From IMG/VR virus record IMGVR_UViG_3300021197_001241, positions 1-62,606 of that record: DNA of 62,606 bases. One strand, given 5' to 3'. Under the pieces are notes generated by a model. That model saw only the letters and a list, made by a program, of their open reading frames with translations. It did not search any database and had not been told where the DNA came from. Origin of the DNA: a virus. How positions within the stretch are numbered: position 1 is the stretch's first letter; each line of letters begins with the position of its first letter. Below, piece after piece: positions 49,976-59,909 of this stretch. The position numbers were made by a program, and so were the translations under genes.

Positions 49976-52828
49976 TTAATCTCCGAATGCTGCTCCGCTA
50001 TCTGTGATAACAAAGTCAATTGCGATATATTCAATCGCCTTAGCTGGCTTAACATAAACCTTTGCATAAACAATATTTTGGTCTATTAAGTCAGGTGTTG
50101 TTGTTGTGTCATCGAGAATCAATCTATATTCACTGATTCCTAGTCTATTCTGGACACTTCTTAGAATCGGATCTGCAGCTGCAATAAACCTATTCCAAGT
50201 AACCTGTACATTTTGATCGAACAGGATTCCGTTGGCAACTGCTGAAATTTGTTTCTTAACAAAGATCATCATGCGGCGAACGTTAATTCTATCAAGAGCA
50301 GAAGGAGTAGCTTGAAGTGTCTTCTGACCGAAGATAACGATTCCTTCGTTCGGGAAAGATGCGATTGGGTTGATGTTTGCATCATAAAGTTCATCTCTAT
50401 CTTGAGATGTCAACCTTTCAGTGACTGCCACTACTGGAAGTCCCGCAGAACCTTCTGTTAAGCCGCCGCGATTGAAACCAGCTGGGGCGAACCAGACTTC
50501 TGATTGAGCTTCTGAAGAAGCAAAAGTTCCGAGAGCAACTACTGAAGGTGGAACCCAAAGTAGACCGCCGTTGACGGTATCCCTGACTTGAACCCAAGGA
50601 TAGTAAGTGCAAGCATAAGAGCTGTTAATTTCTCTAGCCTGAAGGTTACTGACCGCTGTGCTTACAGATCCCAATCTGTTGCTAAACTTCTTGTATGCCG
50701 AATTAGTTTCGACGAAAGGAGTGTAAACATCTGGGATATCGACAACAGCCATCGCGTCACCTCTGTCTTCACAAACTTGAATCATGTGCTCTGTCAATGT
50801 GGGATCTGTAAGACCCGGCATTGCGATAAGATTCATGTCTATAAATTCTGGGTCTGCAACTGTGTCAATCGCTCTTCTGATTGAATTAGCAGCGTAATTT
50901 TGTTGAGCCGATTGGTCGCTAATGATATTATTGCTGAATGGCTCAAGTGCTGTAATATCAAGTCCGTCGAAACCATTGAAAAGAGGCGAAGTGAATTTAG
51001 TGTATCCCTTATCAATAACTTCTTTCCAGCCTTTAGAGCCTGAAGCCGTCATTGAATCTCCGTCTTTTCTAGATTCTTCTTCCCAGTAAACGTTTGAAGC
51101 TCCAGAAAGAATCAATTCGTCCAAAGAGAATGTCCATTGTGGGTCTAATTTATCTGTTGAAGGATCATCAGAGGTGCCAAAGTCATCACTTAGAGCATAG
51201 ATATAGTCACTGTAACCCGGATCTGCTCTATTTTCTCTAGAACCATCGGTTCCAGACAATTCCATATAAGAAGAAACATTTAATCCAAAGTAAGCATTTT
51301 TTGGATTTGAAATTCCGCCTGCTGAAGCAGATGTTCTAATTGCCGATGATGGGAAGTTTAGCTTTAATTCAACCGCTGTGCCCAAAGAGCCGGTATTCAA
51401 AACATCAGCTGGTCCAAATGCACCTTTTGATCCGGACATAATGATTGTTGACGTGCTGCCGACTGAGGTAGCTGTCATTTTAGGAGTACCCTCATACTTT
51501 GGAGGCCCATAAACACCGAATGGTAACAATCTAGGATCGATAGCAGACTGTTCTACTGAGGAATCCATTTCGACTCTGACATATGCCGAAACATTGTCGT
51601 AGTTTCCATATGATTTTAAAATTCTTTTTGTGCCGTCCCAAGCCAGTGTTCTGTCTCCAATCTTTCTCGCGACATAGTTTTGCGAAAGAGGATTTAGATT
51701 ACAGTTTGAAAATCTTTCAATGATTTGTGGAACATTATCTGTATCGCTTGCTTTTCTAAGGACCACCGTGAAAGAACCAAAAGGATTTACGCCCGCAGTG
51801 TCTCTAGAGTAAGTTAAATCTTGAATCGAGATCTTGATATTTTCTTGTGTTTCCTGACCTGCAGAAAGTGCATGCAAGCGGAAAAGCTTTTGCATGTTAT
51901 CATATGCATATGAGCCAGTATTTGTTGTCAAATCCTGCGAGAAGAACCAACCAGTGTGGGATTCTCTTGCATCTTGGCGATACTCATTTTTTCCTAGAAG
52001 TGGCAAAATAACACCAACACAATTTGCATCGAGATCTACTTTGTCCATCAAAGAAGCTTCAAAAGTTTCTCCTAGCCAGTATTCGCTCTCTCCACTTTTC
52101 AGATTGTCAGTTGGAATAACACCGCCAACGGTTTGAGGATTTGTGTTGAAAACATTTCTGATGTATCTTTGACTTGATTTATTGAAATTAAATGCTGTTT
52201 TGTGTGCTACGTTGTCTGTAGCTGAACTGCCCGTAACAATCATCGCTACGAACTCGGCTTTGTCAGAATTGTTGATCAAGTGCCCGATGGAGGCTGTTAG
52301 GGTTGTTCCGCCCGCTTCTGAGCCACTTAGAACAACTGCTGATCCGCTATCAATATACCATATAGCTGCCAATGAGCCAGTCATTGAACCACCAGCAGAA
52401 GAGGATGGTGCGACGAACAAACCATATGCGCCGCCGTTTGAAAGAACTGCCGGATTTGGATCAAGTGTTTCCCAGCCTGCTTCACCGCCTGCTGTGACAT
52501 CTTCGTTTTTAAAACCAAGAAGTCTAACAAATGTAACAGAGTCAACATCGGCTGCTAAATAAGCTTGAGCCGCATAAGACCCATACGTTGGGGCTTGGTA
52601 GTTTCCCTCCCTCCATACATCGCCAGTTCTTTTGCCAGCAACAGGATTTCCGAAGACTTCCACAAATTGCTCGAATGAGTCTACTTTAACGGGCTTCATG
52701 CCCGGACCCTTTGGCGTTCTGCCAATAATTACCGGACCTGCCGGTGCTGCAGCTGCTGGGAGCTGCGAGTTATCAATCTCTTTGGTGAAAACACCGGGAG
52801 ATACAAATTTGAATTTTTTTACAGACAT
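49976..52828 (-). CDS. Tail sheath protein, gp18-like (950 aa)
   Basis: VSPGVFTKEIDNSQLP at the N-terminus is a sheath hallmark. The C-terminal domain with YPWVQVRDTVNGGLLWVPPS, FAPAGFNRGG and the end IEYIAIDFVITDSG gives the contractile domain. At 950 aa it is far longer than T4 gp18 (659), with extra Ser/Gly-rich inserted domains (about residues 150-560) likely exposed on the surface. It contracts to drive the tube into the host. AGGAGAA precedes the ATG. Confidence 0.92.
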   Translation of the reverse strand: MSVKKFKFVSPGVFTKEIDNSQLPAAAAPAGPVIIGRTPKGPGMKPVKVDSFEQFVEVFGNPVAGKRTGDVWREGNYQAPTYGSYAAQAYLAADVDSVTFVRLLGFKNEDVTAGGEAGWETLDPNPAVLSNGGAYGLFVAPSSSAGGSMTGSLAAIWYIDSGSAVVLSGSEAGGTTLTASIGHLINNSDKAEFVAMIVTGSSATDNVAHKTAFNFNKSSQRYIRNVFNTNPQTVGGVIPTDNLKSGESEYWLGETFEASLMDKVDLDANCVGVILPLLGKNEYRQDARESHTGWFFSQDLTTNTGSYAYDNMQKLFRLHALSAGQETQENIKISIQDLTYSRDTAGVNPFGSFTVVLRKASDTDNVPQIIERFSNCNLNPLSQNYVARKIGDRTLAWDGTKRILKSYGNYDNVSAYVRVEMDSSVEQSAIDPRLLPFGVYGPPKYEGTPKMTATSVGSTSTIIMSGSKGAFGPADVLNTGSLGTAVELKLNFPSSAIRTSASAGGISNPKNAYFGLNVSSYMELSGTDGSRENRADPGYSDYIYALSDDFGTSDDPSTDKLDPQWTFSLDELILSGASNVYWEEESRKDGDSMTASGSKGWKEVIDKGYTKFTSPLFNGFDGLDITALEPFSNNIISDQSAQQNYAANSIRRAIDTVADPEFIDMNLIAMPGLTDPTLTEHMIQVCEDRGDAMAVVDIPDVYTPFVETNSAYKKFSNRLGSVSTAVSNLQAREINSSYACTYYPWVQVRDTVNGGLLWVPPSVVALGTFASSEAQSEVWFAPAGFNRGGLTEGSAGLPVVAVTERLTSQDRDELYDANINPIASFPNEGIVIFGQKTLQATPSALDRINVRRMMIFVKKQISAVANGILFDQNVQVTWNRFIAAADPILRSVQNRLGISEYRLILDDTTTTPDLIDQNIVYAKVYVKPAKAIEYIAIDFVITDSGAAFGD

Positions 52829-52870
52829 CTAAAGATTCTCCTATCAAAATCTAGATTAATTTATCACAAT

Positions 52871-52880
52871 AATAAATAGT
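52871..52880 (-). promoter_or_regulatory. ACTATTTAT recurrent upstream motif
   Basis: Minus-strand ACTATTTATT, 42 nt ahead of the sheath gene, in a 95-nt gap with no sigma70-like promoter. Confidence 0.4.
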
Positions 52881-52923
52881 TAGCTAATTATGCAAAATCA
52901 TTTTATTTAAATTAAAGTTAATT

Positions 52924-53313
52924 TTACGATTCTTCATTTTTTACTTTTATGAATTTTCCAACTTTTCCGGTTGCCTCTGGCAATATAAATTCATATTCGA
53001 CATCCTCTAACTCAATAGGGATATCGTTTTCTTCTCTAAGCTCATTTATTTTTTCTTGTGCTTTATCATCTAATTCTTGTAAACTAGTAAATACTTCTCT
53101 CTCTCTCTTTCTTGTCTGGAGCATGAAAGTTGCTAAATCTGATTCGGTCTTGGCCATGAGTCTGACAATATTTAAAACTGGTGCCACTTCTTTCCATTCT
53201 AAAATAATTTCATCAGGATATTCTCTTGGCTTTTCTTCAGTCTCTTCGATATCTTCTTCGGCTATGATCTGTTCTTTATTATTCTTTTTGAAAAGATTTG
53301 TTAACCACTTCAT
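52924..53313 (-). CDS. Hypothetical protein (129 aa)
   Basis: The start at MKWLTNLFKKNNK follows GGAGG. A 22-residue hydrophobic extension is possible but lacks a better site. An acidic coiled-coil protein (EIILEWKEVAPVLNIVRLM) with a beta end. Located between the fibre terminator and the sheath gene. Unrecognised. Confidence 0.55.
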   Translation of the reverse strand: MKWLTNLFKKNNKEQIIAEEDIEETEEKPREYPDEIILEWKEVAPVLNIVRLMAKTESDLATFMLQTRKREREVFTSLQELDDKAQEKINELREENDIPIELEDVEYEFILPEATGKVGKFIKVKNEES

Positions 53314-53334
53314 CTTAATTCCTCCGACAATCAT

Positions 53335-53344
53335 TATAAATAGT
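53335..53344 (-). promoter_or_regulatory. ACTATTTAT recurrent upstream motif
   Basis: Minus-strand ACTATTTATA, 21 nt before the 129-aa gene and immediately after the terminator of the fibre gene, which makes a promoter role reasonable. Confidence 0.45.
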
Positions 53345-53356
53345 ATTGCGAAAGGC

Positions 53357-53386
53357 AAAAAACCCCCCCTTGTTTCCAAGGGGGGG
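53357..53386 (-). terminator. Rho-independent terminator after the fibre gene
   Basis: Minus strand stem CCCCCCCTTG / CAAGGGGGGG with a 4-nt loop, then TTTTTT. A very strong hairpin placed 39 nt after the fibre stop. Confidence 0.9.
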
Positions 53387-53424
53387 CAAAATCTTTATTT
53401 AGATTCTAATTCGAGTCGTGCAGA

Positions 53425-56400
53425 TTATGCAGAAGTTTTCTTAACGTACTTGATTACAACGTAGTCACCCGGCTCAGAAGCGTGCTTGAGTTCAACCTCA
53501 TCATCGCCACCTGATCCAAATTCCCAATCGTAAGAAGCACCCATACGCTGAAGCATACCGTTAACGAATACCATTACGGATTCCTGATGTGCTTCTGCAG
53601 AAATGGTAAACAATACTTGATTGTTTGTTGCGTCGAACTCTTCAGTTACGTGGTCGCCCTTACGAACGAATGCCGCGTTACCTGACTTGGTATCGATAAC
53701 TGCTGTCTCGAAGGTGTCGAGAGCTTGGTCAAGCTTATCGAGTGCGCCTTCTACAGAAGTTTCGATAGAGCCACCAGTTTTGATGTAACGAACATTACCA
53801 GCTTGAAGGTCAATTTGACCAGCAGATGTTAAGCCCATATTTGTCAAAGCTGTTCCAATAGCAGCGTCAAGATCTGAAAGATCAGTCGTGATGTCGCTGT
53901 TGCCGTTGATGTAATTCTTTCCAGAGAAAGCAACATAGTTGCCGCTGGAATCAATTATAGCACCCATAGCGTGGCGATTATCATCAATTGCGCCTACAAC
54001 AGAATCAAGAGCAGCGTCTACTTGAGAAGCAGCGAGCGTGAATTTGCTGTGAGCACCTGCCTGTCCGTCGTAACCGACCTTAGCAGAACCCTTAGTAGCT
54101 ACTTGAGAAAGAACGTCGGCGATGTGATCGTCGGTGGCTTTCATTTCAGCGTCTAAACCAAGAGCAAGTGAATCCAAAGAAGCATCTACCTTAGCGGCAG
54201 AGAGAGAGAAAAGTGAGTTTGCACCCGCTTGACCATCATAGCCAACTTTAGCAGCACCTGTTGCATTCGCAAGAAGAGCAGCTTCAAATACATCGAATTC
54301 CTGACGGTCAGCGTCGATGGCATCAACGATAGAATCAAGAGCAGCATCTACTTGAGAAGCAGCAAGAGTGAAATCTCCGTTTGCGCCTACCTTTCCATCA
54401 TAACCAACAAGAGCAGAACCTTCTCCAGCTACCTGAGAAGCCAGTGTGGTGTTACCAGCGTCAAGTTCGTTGATCGCTTCAATCAAAGTTTGAGCAGTTG
54501 TGGTCAAAGTTGAAGAAGCAGATGCTTCGATACGGGCCGCAATCTCAAGCATTGTGTCCAAAGATGGATCAACAGATGCGCGGAGATCCTGCTTAACTTC
54601 CAAAATCATGTTCTGGATGCTTGCAGAAAGTGAACTTGCACCTTGGTCATCAAGAGTGTTCAAAGAAGACGAAAGTTGTGATAAGGTTTGAACCATATCT
54701 GCAGATCCGCCAATAGCAGATGTAACAGCTTGGTCAATCTTATACTCAACAGAACCTGTGACATAATCGTCAGCTTCCATCAAGTCAACTTTGTCGATGA
54801 TTGCTTCAAGAGCAGACTTAACAGTACCACCAGCAACTGCAAAGTGAGCGCGTCCGTCGTTAGAGTTAGCAGCTGTGCCTGTGTAAGCCTTGAAGCCTAC
54901 TTTTGCAGAACCTTTAGCAGCGTCGGAGTTGTTAAGCATATCAGCGATGTGATCATCAGTTGCCTTCATTTCAGCGTCTAAGCCAAGAGCAAGTGAATCC
55001 AAAGAAGCATCTACCTTAGCAGCAGACAAAGAGAAGAGGCTGTTCGCGCCAGCTTGTCCGTCATAACCTACCTTAGCAGCACCTGTTGCATTTGCAAGAA
55101 GAGCAGCCTCGAATACGTCAAATTCTTGACGGTCAGCGTCAATAGCGGTTACAATGTCATCCAGTGCAGCATCGACTTGCTTTGCAGTAATACTGAAATC
55201 ACCATTTGCACCTTGTTGTCCGTCATAACCAATCTTTGCAGCACCTTTAGTTGCTGTCTGTGAAAGAAGATCTGCTTGATAATCATCAACAACTTTCATT
55301 TCTGCATCAATCTTTAAGATCACGTCGTCTAAAGCAGCGTCAACTTTCTTAGCTCCTACAGAGAAAAGAGAGTTAGCACCAGCTTGTCCGTCGAATCCTA
55401 CCTTAGCGGCACCTGTTGCATTTGCAAGAAGAGCAGCCTCGAATACGTCGAACTCCTGACGATCAGCATCAATAGCGTCAACGATAGAATCAAGAGCAGC
55501 GTCTACTTGAGAAGCAGCAAGAGTGAAATCACCATTTGCGCCGGTTTTGCCATCATAACCAATTTTGGCAGAACCTTTAGTTGCTGTCTGGGAAAGAAGC
55601 TCGGCTTGATAGTCGTCAACAACTTTCATTTCTGCGTCAATCTTTGTTACGATAGAGTCAAGAGATGCATCTACCTTAGCAGCGGATAGCGAAAAGAGTG
55701 AGTTTGCCCCAGCCTGTCCGTCGTAACCGACCTTAGCAGCACCTGTTGCGTTCGCAAGAAGAGCAGCTTCGAATACATCGAATTCTTCACGGTCAGCATC
55801 GATGGCATCAACGATGTCGTCGATTGCAAGATCCAATCTCTTGGCAGAAATTGAGAAGTCGCCATTTGCACCAGCGTGTCCAGAAAATCCGACAAGAGCG
55901 GAACCAGAAGCAGCTGCTGTAGAGGACATATCTGCCTCATGTTCAGCCATCTCGTTTGCGCGAAGTGTAGCTTGCTGATTCAAGTGGTAATCAAGAATCT
56001 GCGTAGCATTGTGAACACTTGTTGCAGAATTGATGTATGTTGCAGATGAAGAAACAACATATTGACCAGAAGCAGAAATACCAATTGCGGATTCATGCTC
56101 ATCAAATAAGTCTTGGAATGATGCGGTGCCTAAAGCAGCGTCATCAATTTTGTTAGCGATTGTTGTCAAAGCGGATTTGACATCAGTGTCGCCAGATGCG
56201 TTAAGAAGCGGAGCTTCAGAAGCACCCCATGAAAGTGACGCACTAAGTGAGTTAGCAACGCCTAATAGAGAATTCAAACGAGCAGCGACGAAACCACCGT
56301 GAGCAATTTGCTTACGGTCAGACATCGAATATTCACTATCCATCTTCACAGTACCATCTGCGAGAATCATGTGACCATCCGATCCTGCCACATCCGTGGT

Positions 56401-56451
56401 GTTATCGAGCTGAGTTTGTGCTCTCATTTTTGTTTTTTTAGATACAGCCAT
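53425..56451 (-). CDS. Repeat-rich fibre-like structural protein (1008 aa)
   Basis: About nine to ten units of roughly 55 residues with the core VGYDGQAGAN..F.L.A..VD..LD carry residues 185-830. These are coiled, trimeric-looking helical repeats alternating two types (DADRQEFDVFEAALLANATG and DAEMKVVDDYQAELLSQ). The last 70 residues form a beta domain (SVMVFVNGMLQRMGASYDW). The design resembles a long fibre or whisker. AGGAGG precedes the ATG. A terminator follows. Confidence 0.75.
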   Translation of the reverse strand: MAVSKKTKMRAQTQLDNTTDVAGSDGHMILADGTVKMDSEYSMSDRKQIAHGGFVAARLNSLLGVANSLSASLSWGASEAPLLNASGDTDVKSALTTIANKIDDAALGTASFQDLFDEHESAIGISASGQYVVSSSATYINSATSVHNATQILDYHLNQQATLRANEMAEHEADMSSTAAASGSALVGFSGHAGANGDFSISAKRLDLAIDDIVDAIDADREEFDVFEAALLANATGAAKVGYDGQAGANSLFSLSAAKVDASLDSIVTKIDAEMKVVDDYQAELLSQTATKGSAKIGYDGKTGANGDFTLAASQVDAALDSIVDAIDADRQEFDVFEAALLANATGAAKVGFDGQAGANSLFSVGAKKVDAALDDVILKIDAEMKVVDDYQADLLSQTATKGAAKIGYDGQQGANGDFSITAKQVDAALDDIVTAIDADRQEFDVFEAALLANATGAAKVGYDGQAGANSLFSLSAAKVDASLDSLALGLDAEMKATDDHIADMLNNSDAAKGSAKVGFKAYTGTAANSNDGRAHFAVAGGTVKSALEAIIDKVDLMEADDYVTGSVEYKIDQAVTSAIGGSADMVQTLSQLSSSLNTLDDQGASSLSASIQNMILEVKQDLRASVDPSLDTMLEIAARIEASASSTLTTTAQTLIEAINELDAGNTTLASQVAGEGSALVGYDGKVGANGDFTLAASQVDAALDSIVDAIDADRQEFDVFEAALLANATGAAKVGYDGQAGANSLFSLSAAKVDASLDSLALGLDAEMKATDDHIADVLSQVATKGSAKVGYDGQAGAHSKFTLAASQVDAALDSVVGAIDDNRHAMGAIIDSSGNYVAFSGKNYINGNSDITTDLSDLDAAIGTALTNMGLTSAGQIDLQAGNVRYIKTGGSIETSVEGALDKLDQALDTFETAVIDTKSGNAAFVRKGDHVTEEFDATNNQVLFTISAEAHQESVMVFVNGMLQRMGASYDWEFGSGGDDEVELKHASEPGDYVVIKYVKKTSA
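53962..55899 (-). repeat. Tandem ~165-nt repeats inside the fibre gene
   Basis: Near-identical nucleotide units encode the VGYDG...GAN blocks, about nine to ten copies with one interruption (around 54430-54850). Copies match well enough to recombine. Confidence 0.8.
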
Positions 56452-56604
56452 ATATTTACCTCCTATAATAAAAAATATGGTGGTTTTAGAAAACCGAAAT
56501 TTTCAAAAAACCGTGAACGCAGTCTAAGGGTAGACTTGTTCGCCCTAGATAGGAGGGTATTTCGCCAAAAGCAAAAAAAGATGAAAAAAGTCAAAAAAAC
56601 GGGC
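56452..56604. other. Leader of the fibre gene, no gene found
   Basis: Gap between the kinase-operon terminator and the fibre start. It contains AGGAGG for the fibre and short imperfect hairpins. I see no TTGACA box, so a different promoter type is expected here. Confidence 0.4.
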
Positions 56605-56637
56605 AAAAAAGAATCCCGCAAGTTGATTTGCGGGATT
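56605..56637 (-). terminator. Rho-independent terminator after the PrkA operon
   Basis: Minus strand perfect 10-bp stem AATCCCGCAA / TTGCGGGATT with a 6-nt loop, then CTTTTTT. It lies 28 nt after the PrkA stop. Confidence 0.92.
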
Positions 56638-56665
56638 TATTATTTCAAAAAAGCTTTTTTAAATT

Positions 56666-58606
56666 TTAACTGTCGCGCCACAAGTTATTTGAGGCATATT
56701 TAATGATCTCATTTGCTGAGTCTTCATTGTATGCATATTCCTCAATAAGCTTCTGAACCATTTCGTTGTATTTACCTTGTTGTTTCTTGTCTCTTGATTT
56801 AGACTTAGTAACAATTCGAGAAATATCCCTAACAGAATCAAGCAGCTTGTTTTCGATTGCTTCTTTTAACGGGCCATAAGATGTCCAGTCAATTTTTTCA
56901 CCTTTTCTCAACTTAGCAAACATGTAAGCTGTAATATCGGCTCTAAAGTTTTCTCTAGCGGAGCCAACGATTCCAATTTGCTCTTCAATCGAAGACAAGA
57001 AGTTTTCGTCTGCTTCCATTTCTTCGTTTGTTACGTTGTCTTTAACCTTTACGCCATTCACATAAGCTTCAGCGTGGTCAAGATAATTGTCAAACAAAGA
57101 TTCTGCTTGTTCTTTATAAGCTGATACGAAAGCTTTTGTGATTTCTTTTTCTAGAATCTTCAAATACTCTTCGTGAAGCTCTTTCTGCAAGAATGAAAGA
57201 TATTTTTCTCTTAGGTCTTCTACGACAACCTGTTCTTTGACTTGTTTGACCAGAGCATCTCTGATTGAAATAGGAGTAACCATGTTTCTGTCAGAATCTG
57301 CCAGAGCTGCATCGATAGCCTTCATGATAAATCTGGTTGAAATACCAGTCATGCCTTCATCTCTGGCCTCATCACGTAGGTCATTGATATCAATCTTTTT
57401 AACATATCCCTTCTCAACGATCTCTTCTCCGTTGTAGATCTTCATCTTAGTCAAAGGATCTACCTTGTTTGAGGTCTGTAGTCTAGAGAGGACAGCGAAC
57501 ATAGCTGCGAGTTCCAAGGTATGAGGAGCGATGTGTGATTCAAAATCAGATTCGTCAAGCATCTTCTTATAAATCTTTTGCTCTTCATCCACCTCAAGAC
57601 AATAAGGAACGTTAACTCTGACAATTCTGTCTAGAATCGCTTCGTTTGTGTTTTCTGATTTAAATTTGTTCCACTCTGCCTCATTACAGTGTGCCAAGAT
57701 AACACCATCGAAATAAATCATTGCACCTTTACCGGGGGATGGTACTGCTTTCTCTTGTGTTGCAGTAATCATTGTGTGCAAGAATTCAATTTCGTTTTTG
57801 AAAACCTCAACGAATTCGACAATTCCACGATTTCCTACGTTGAATGCCCCGTTAAGGCTTAGAGCACGAGGATCGTCTTCCGGATAGAGGTCTAATTTTG
57901 AAATGTCTTCTGACCCTATTAGAATGCTTGTGTCTTGAGTATTTGCATCCATAGGAGGAACAACTCCAACACCTCTTCTTCCTCTAATAGAGAAAGAGCC
58001 TTCGACTACTGGATAATTCATGTAATCTCCGCCATGCTCTTCGAGGAGACGATGACGACAGACAGGGCACAAATCACCTTCAATTTTGATGCCGTATATG
58101 TCTTTAAAATTTTCTCTTAAAGAGCGAGGGACCAAATGTAGTGGGCTTTCGTTAATAGGGCAATCCTTGAGAGTGTAAAAGGATCCGGACCCTTCAAGGG
58201 CGCGTTTGATGTGTTCAATCAGAGCTGACTTGCCAGCTCCTACCGGGCCAAGAAGTAAAAGAACCTGTCGGCTTTCTTCACCCTTCATTGATGCAGAATG
58301 CAAATACCTCATTACTTTAGCCAAAGACCTTTCCATACCAAAGAATCTAGATTGGAAATAATCGTAAGTGCGAACTGCTTCTCCGTTGAAAAGATTGTTG
58401 CATCTACTGTCTTCTTCTGACATCCTAGTGATGCCATGAGAGGTGATCGCCTTATAAAGCCTTTTGTGTGCCAAAATAGACAGTCCCTTGTCTTTTGCCA
58501 ATAACTCAAGATAGTCAGACAAAGTACCAGAAAACTTCTCTACTTTTTTGTTTTTTTTGTGCTCCTCAGTGAGCTTAAGAAATTGTTTTGTTTTTGAATC
58601 AGTCAT
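56666..58606 (-). CDS. prkA: PrkA/YeaG-like AAA+ serine kinase or protease (646 aa)
   Basis: Full length for the family (E. coli YeaG 644 aa). Walker A LLGPVGAGKS is at 118-127. NRGIVEFVEVFKNEIEFLHT, then FDGVILAHCNEAEWNKF and AILDRIVRVNVPYCLEVDEE, are strong PrkA signatures. The C-terminal PrkA domain is present. The family controls stress and starvation responses, acting with YeaH, and has been described as a kinase and as an ATP-dependent protease. It is the last gene of the operon, starting 1 nt after the SpoVR stop. Confidence 0.93.
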   Translation of the reverse strand: MTDSKTKQFLKLTEEHKKNKKVEKFSGTLSDYLELLAKDKGLSILAHKRLYKAITSHGITRMSEEDSRCNNLFNGEAVRTYDYFQSRFFGMERSLAKVMRYLHSASMKGEESRQVLLLLGPVGAGKSALIEHIKRALEGSGSFYTLKDCPINESPLHLVPRSLRENFKDIYGIKIEGDLCPVCRHRLLEEHGGDYMNYPVVEGSFSIRGRRGVGVVPPMDANTQDTSILIGSEDISKLDLYPEDDPRALSLNGAFNVGNRGIVEFVEVFKNEIEFLHTMITATQEKAVPSPGKGAMIYFDGVILAHCNEAEWNKFKSENTNEAILDRIVRVNVPYCLEVDEEQKIYKKMLDESDFESHIAPHTLELAAMFAVLSRLQTSNKVDPLTKMKIYNGEEIVEKGYVKKIDINDLRDEARDEGMTGISTRFIMKAIDAALADSDRNMVTPISIRDALVKQVKEQVVVEDLREKYLSFLQKELHEEYLKILEKEITKAFVSAYKEQAESLFDNYLDHAEAYVNGVKVKDNVTNEEMEADENFLSSIEEQIGIVGSARENFRADITAYMFAKLRKGEKIDWTSYGPLKEAIENKLLDSVRDISRIVTKSKSRDKKQQGKYNEMVQKLIEEYAYNEDSANEIIKYASNNLWRDS

Positions 58607-58607
58607 G

Positions 58608-59909
58608 TTAGAATTCCCAAGGTTCCCCTTCTATTATTGTTGTGAATGCCACATCGTCATTCCAAAGATAACAAATGTGATCGTAAACTCTGTTTGCGAA
58701 CGATAGTTCGAGATCTCTGCCGTCATGCTCGTGCTCAACATAAAGAGTATTAGTCTTTTTGTCAAAATCACTAACATACACTACAGGAGCGGATTTAAGT
58801 CCGACATTACTAATTAGAGTGTCCCGAACTGTTTTCCACCCTTCTTCATCAGAAATATCATTTATTGAGTAATTTCCCTTTCCTTGGTCAAAGGAATATG
58901 AAAAAAGGTTTAGCTCCCTGCAAAGATCTAGATCTAAATATTTTCTTATAAAAGACTCGTCGTCATGCGTTTCTCGAACCAATAAACATTCTTCGAAACC
59001 ATGCTCTTCTTCTATTTTCTTAAATATTTTGTAACCTAAGTGGTAAGGATTTACTCGACCAACAATTGGGCGTACCACTTGGTTGTGTGTTTTTAAAAAG
59101 GCAAGATGGTATTTATCTGGTAACTCCAAATCATTCATGATCTTTTCGTGGATAGTCACCGCCCATCCTTCGTTCATAATTTTGGTTTGTGCCTGTGGAA
59201 TAAAATACAAAGATCTTCTTTCCACCATCTCTATTAAATCTTGTTGCCAAGATTCTAAATTTCTAGCGTTTTCCTTAATGAATCTCAATAAATTATAGTC
59301 TTTGTTTAAAAGACCATTTCGGACATCCATTACTCCTTTTGTTTTATCAAAAAGCTCTCTCCTAGCCTCGTCCTCGGTTTTTCTTTTAATGCCGGGTGTT
59401 CTAGGCACTTGATATTGAATCGAGTGACACGCATCAAGTACGCGCTCTACACGGTCTATTCCAATATGGGGATCTTCAATATAGCTTTGAACTCTCTTGG
59501 CTGCGGCTCTGAATCTTGAAATCACATTGTTTGGATCTGTATATTTAAACATTCTGTTATTTTTAAAGAAGTCAGAGTGACCCACACAATGGGACATTGT
59601 TAACAAGTGTGTGCTCATTGGATTCTCAAGCATCAGATAGGCAATTGAAGGATTAGAGTTAATAATCATCTCATAAGGCAATCCTTCCATTCCGAGATTG
59701 TATCTTGTGATTGTTCTTTCGAATGACTTGCCAAAAGACCAATGACGATAATGCGTTGGCAAACCTGTATAAGCCATGGCACCAATCATCTCGTGATAAT
59801 TTAAAATTTCATACTCAATAGGGAACCAATCAAGATTGTATTTCTCTTTTGCGATCTTACATATCTCATCGTCCCACATTTGTAATTCTTTTACGGACCA
59901 GTCTTTCAT
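58608..59909 (-). CDS. SpoVR/YcgB family protein (433 aa)
   Basis: Slightly shorter than B. subtilis SpoVR (468) and E. coli YcgB (510). Visible family blocks: WFPIEYEILNYHEMIGAMAY, HWSFGKSFERTITRYNLGM, EMIINSNPSIAYLML and HCVGHSDFFKNNRMF. The biochemical function of the family is unknown, but it is linked to spore cortex formation and is co-conserved with PrkA and YeaH. CGGAGG precedes the ATG, which overlaps the YeaH stop (ATGA). Confidence 0.92.
   Translation of the reverse strand: MKDWSVKELQMWDDEICKIAKEKYNLDWFPIEYEILNYHEMIGAMAYTGLPTHYRHWSFGKSFERTITRYNLGMEGLPYEMIINSNPSIAYLMLENPMSTHLLTMSHCVGHSDFFKNNRMFKYTDPNNVISRFRAAAKRVQSYIEDPHIGIDRVERVLDACHSIQYQVPRTPGIKRKTEDEARRELFDKTKGVMDVRNGLLNKDYNLLRFIKENARNLESWQQDLIEMVERRSLYFIPQAQTKIMNEGWAVTIHEKIMNDLELPDKYHLAFLKTHNQVVRPIVGRVNPYHLGYKIFKKIEEEHGFEECLLVRETHDDESFIRKYLDLDLCRELNLFSYSFDQGKGNYSINDISDEEGWKTVRDTLISNVGLKSAPVVYVSDFDKKTNTLYVEHEHDGRDLELSFANRVYDHICYLWNDDVAFTTIIEGEPWEF

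Noticed and set aside
53962-55899. CRISPR-like array
   Set aside because: The repeats are in-frame protein-coding units of about 165 nt without spacers.
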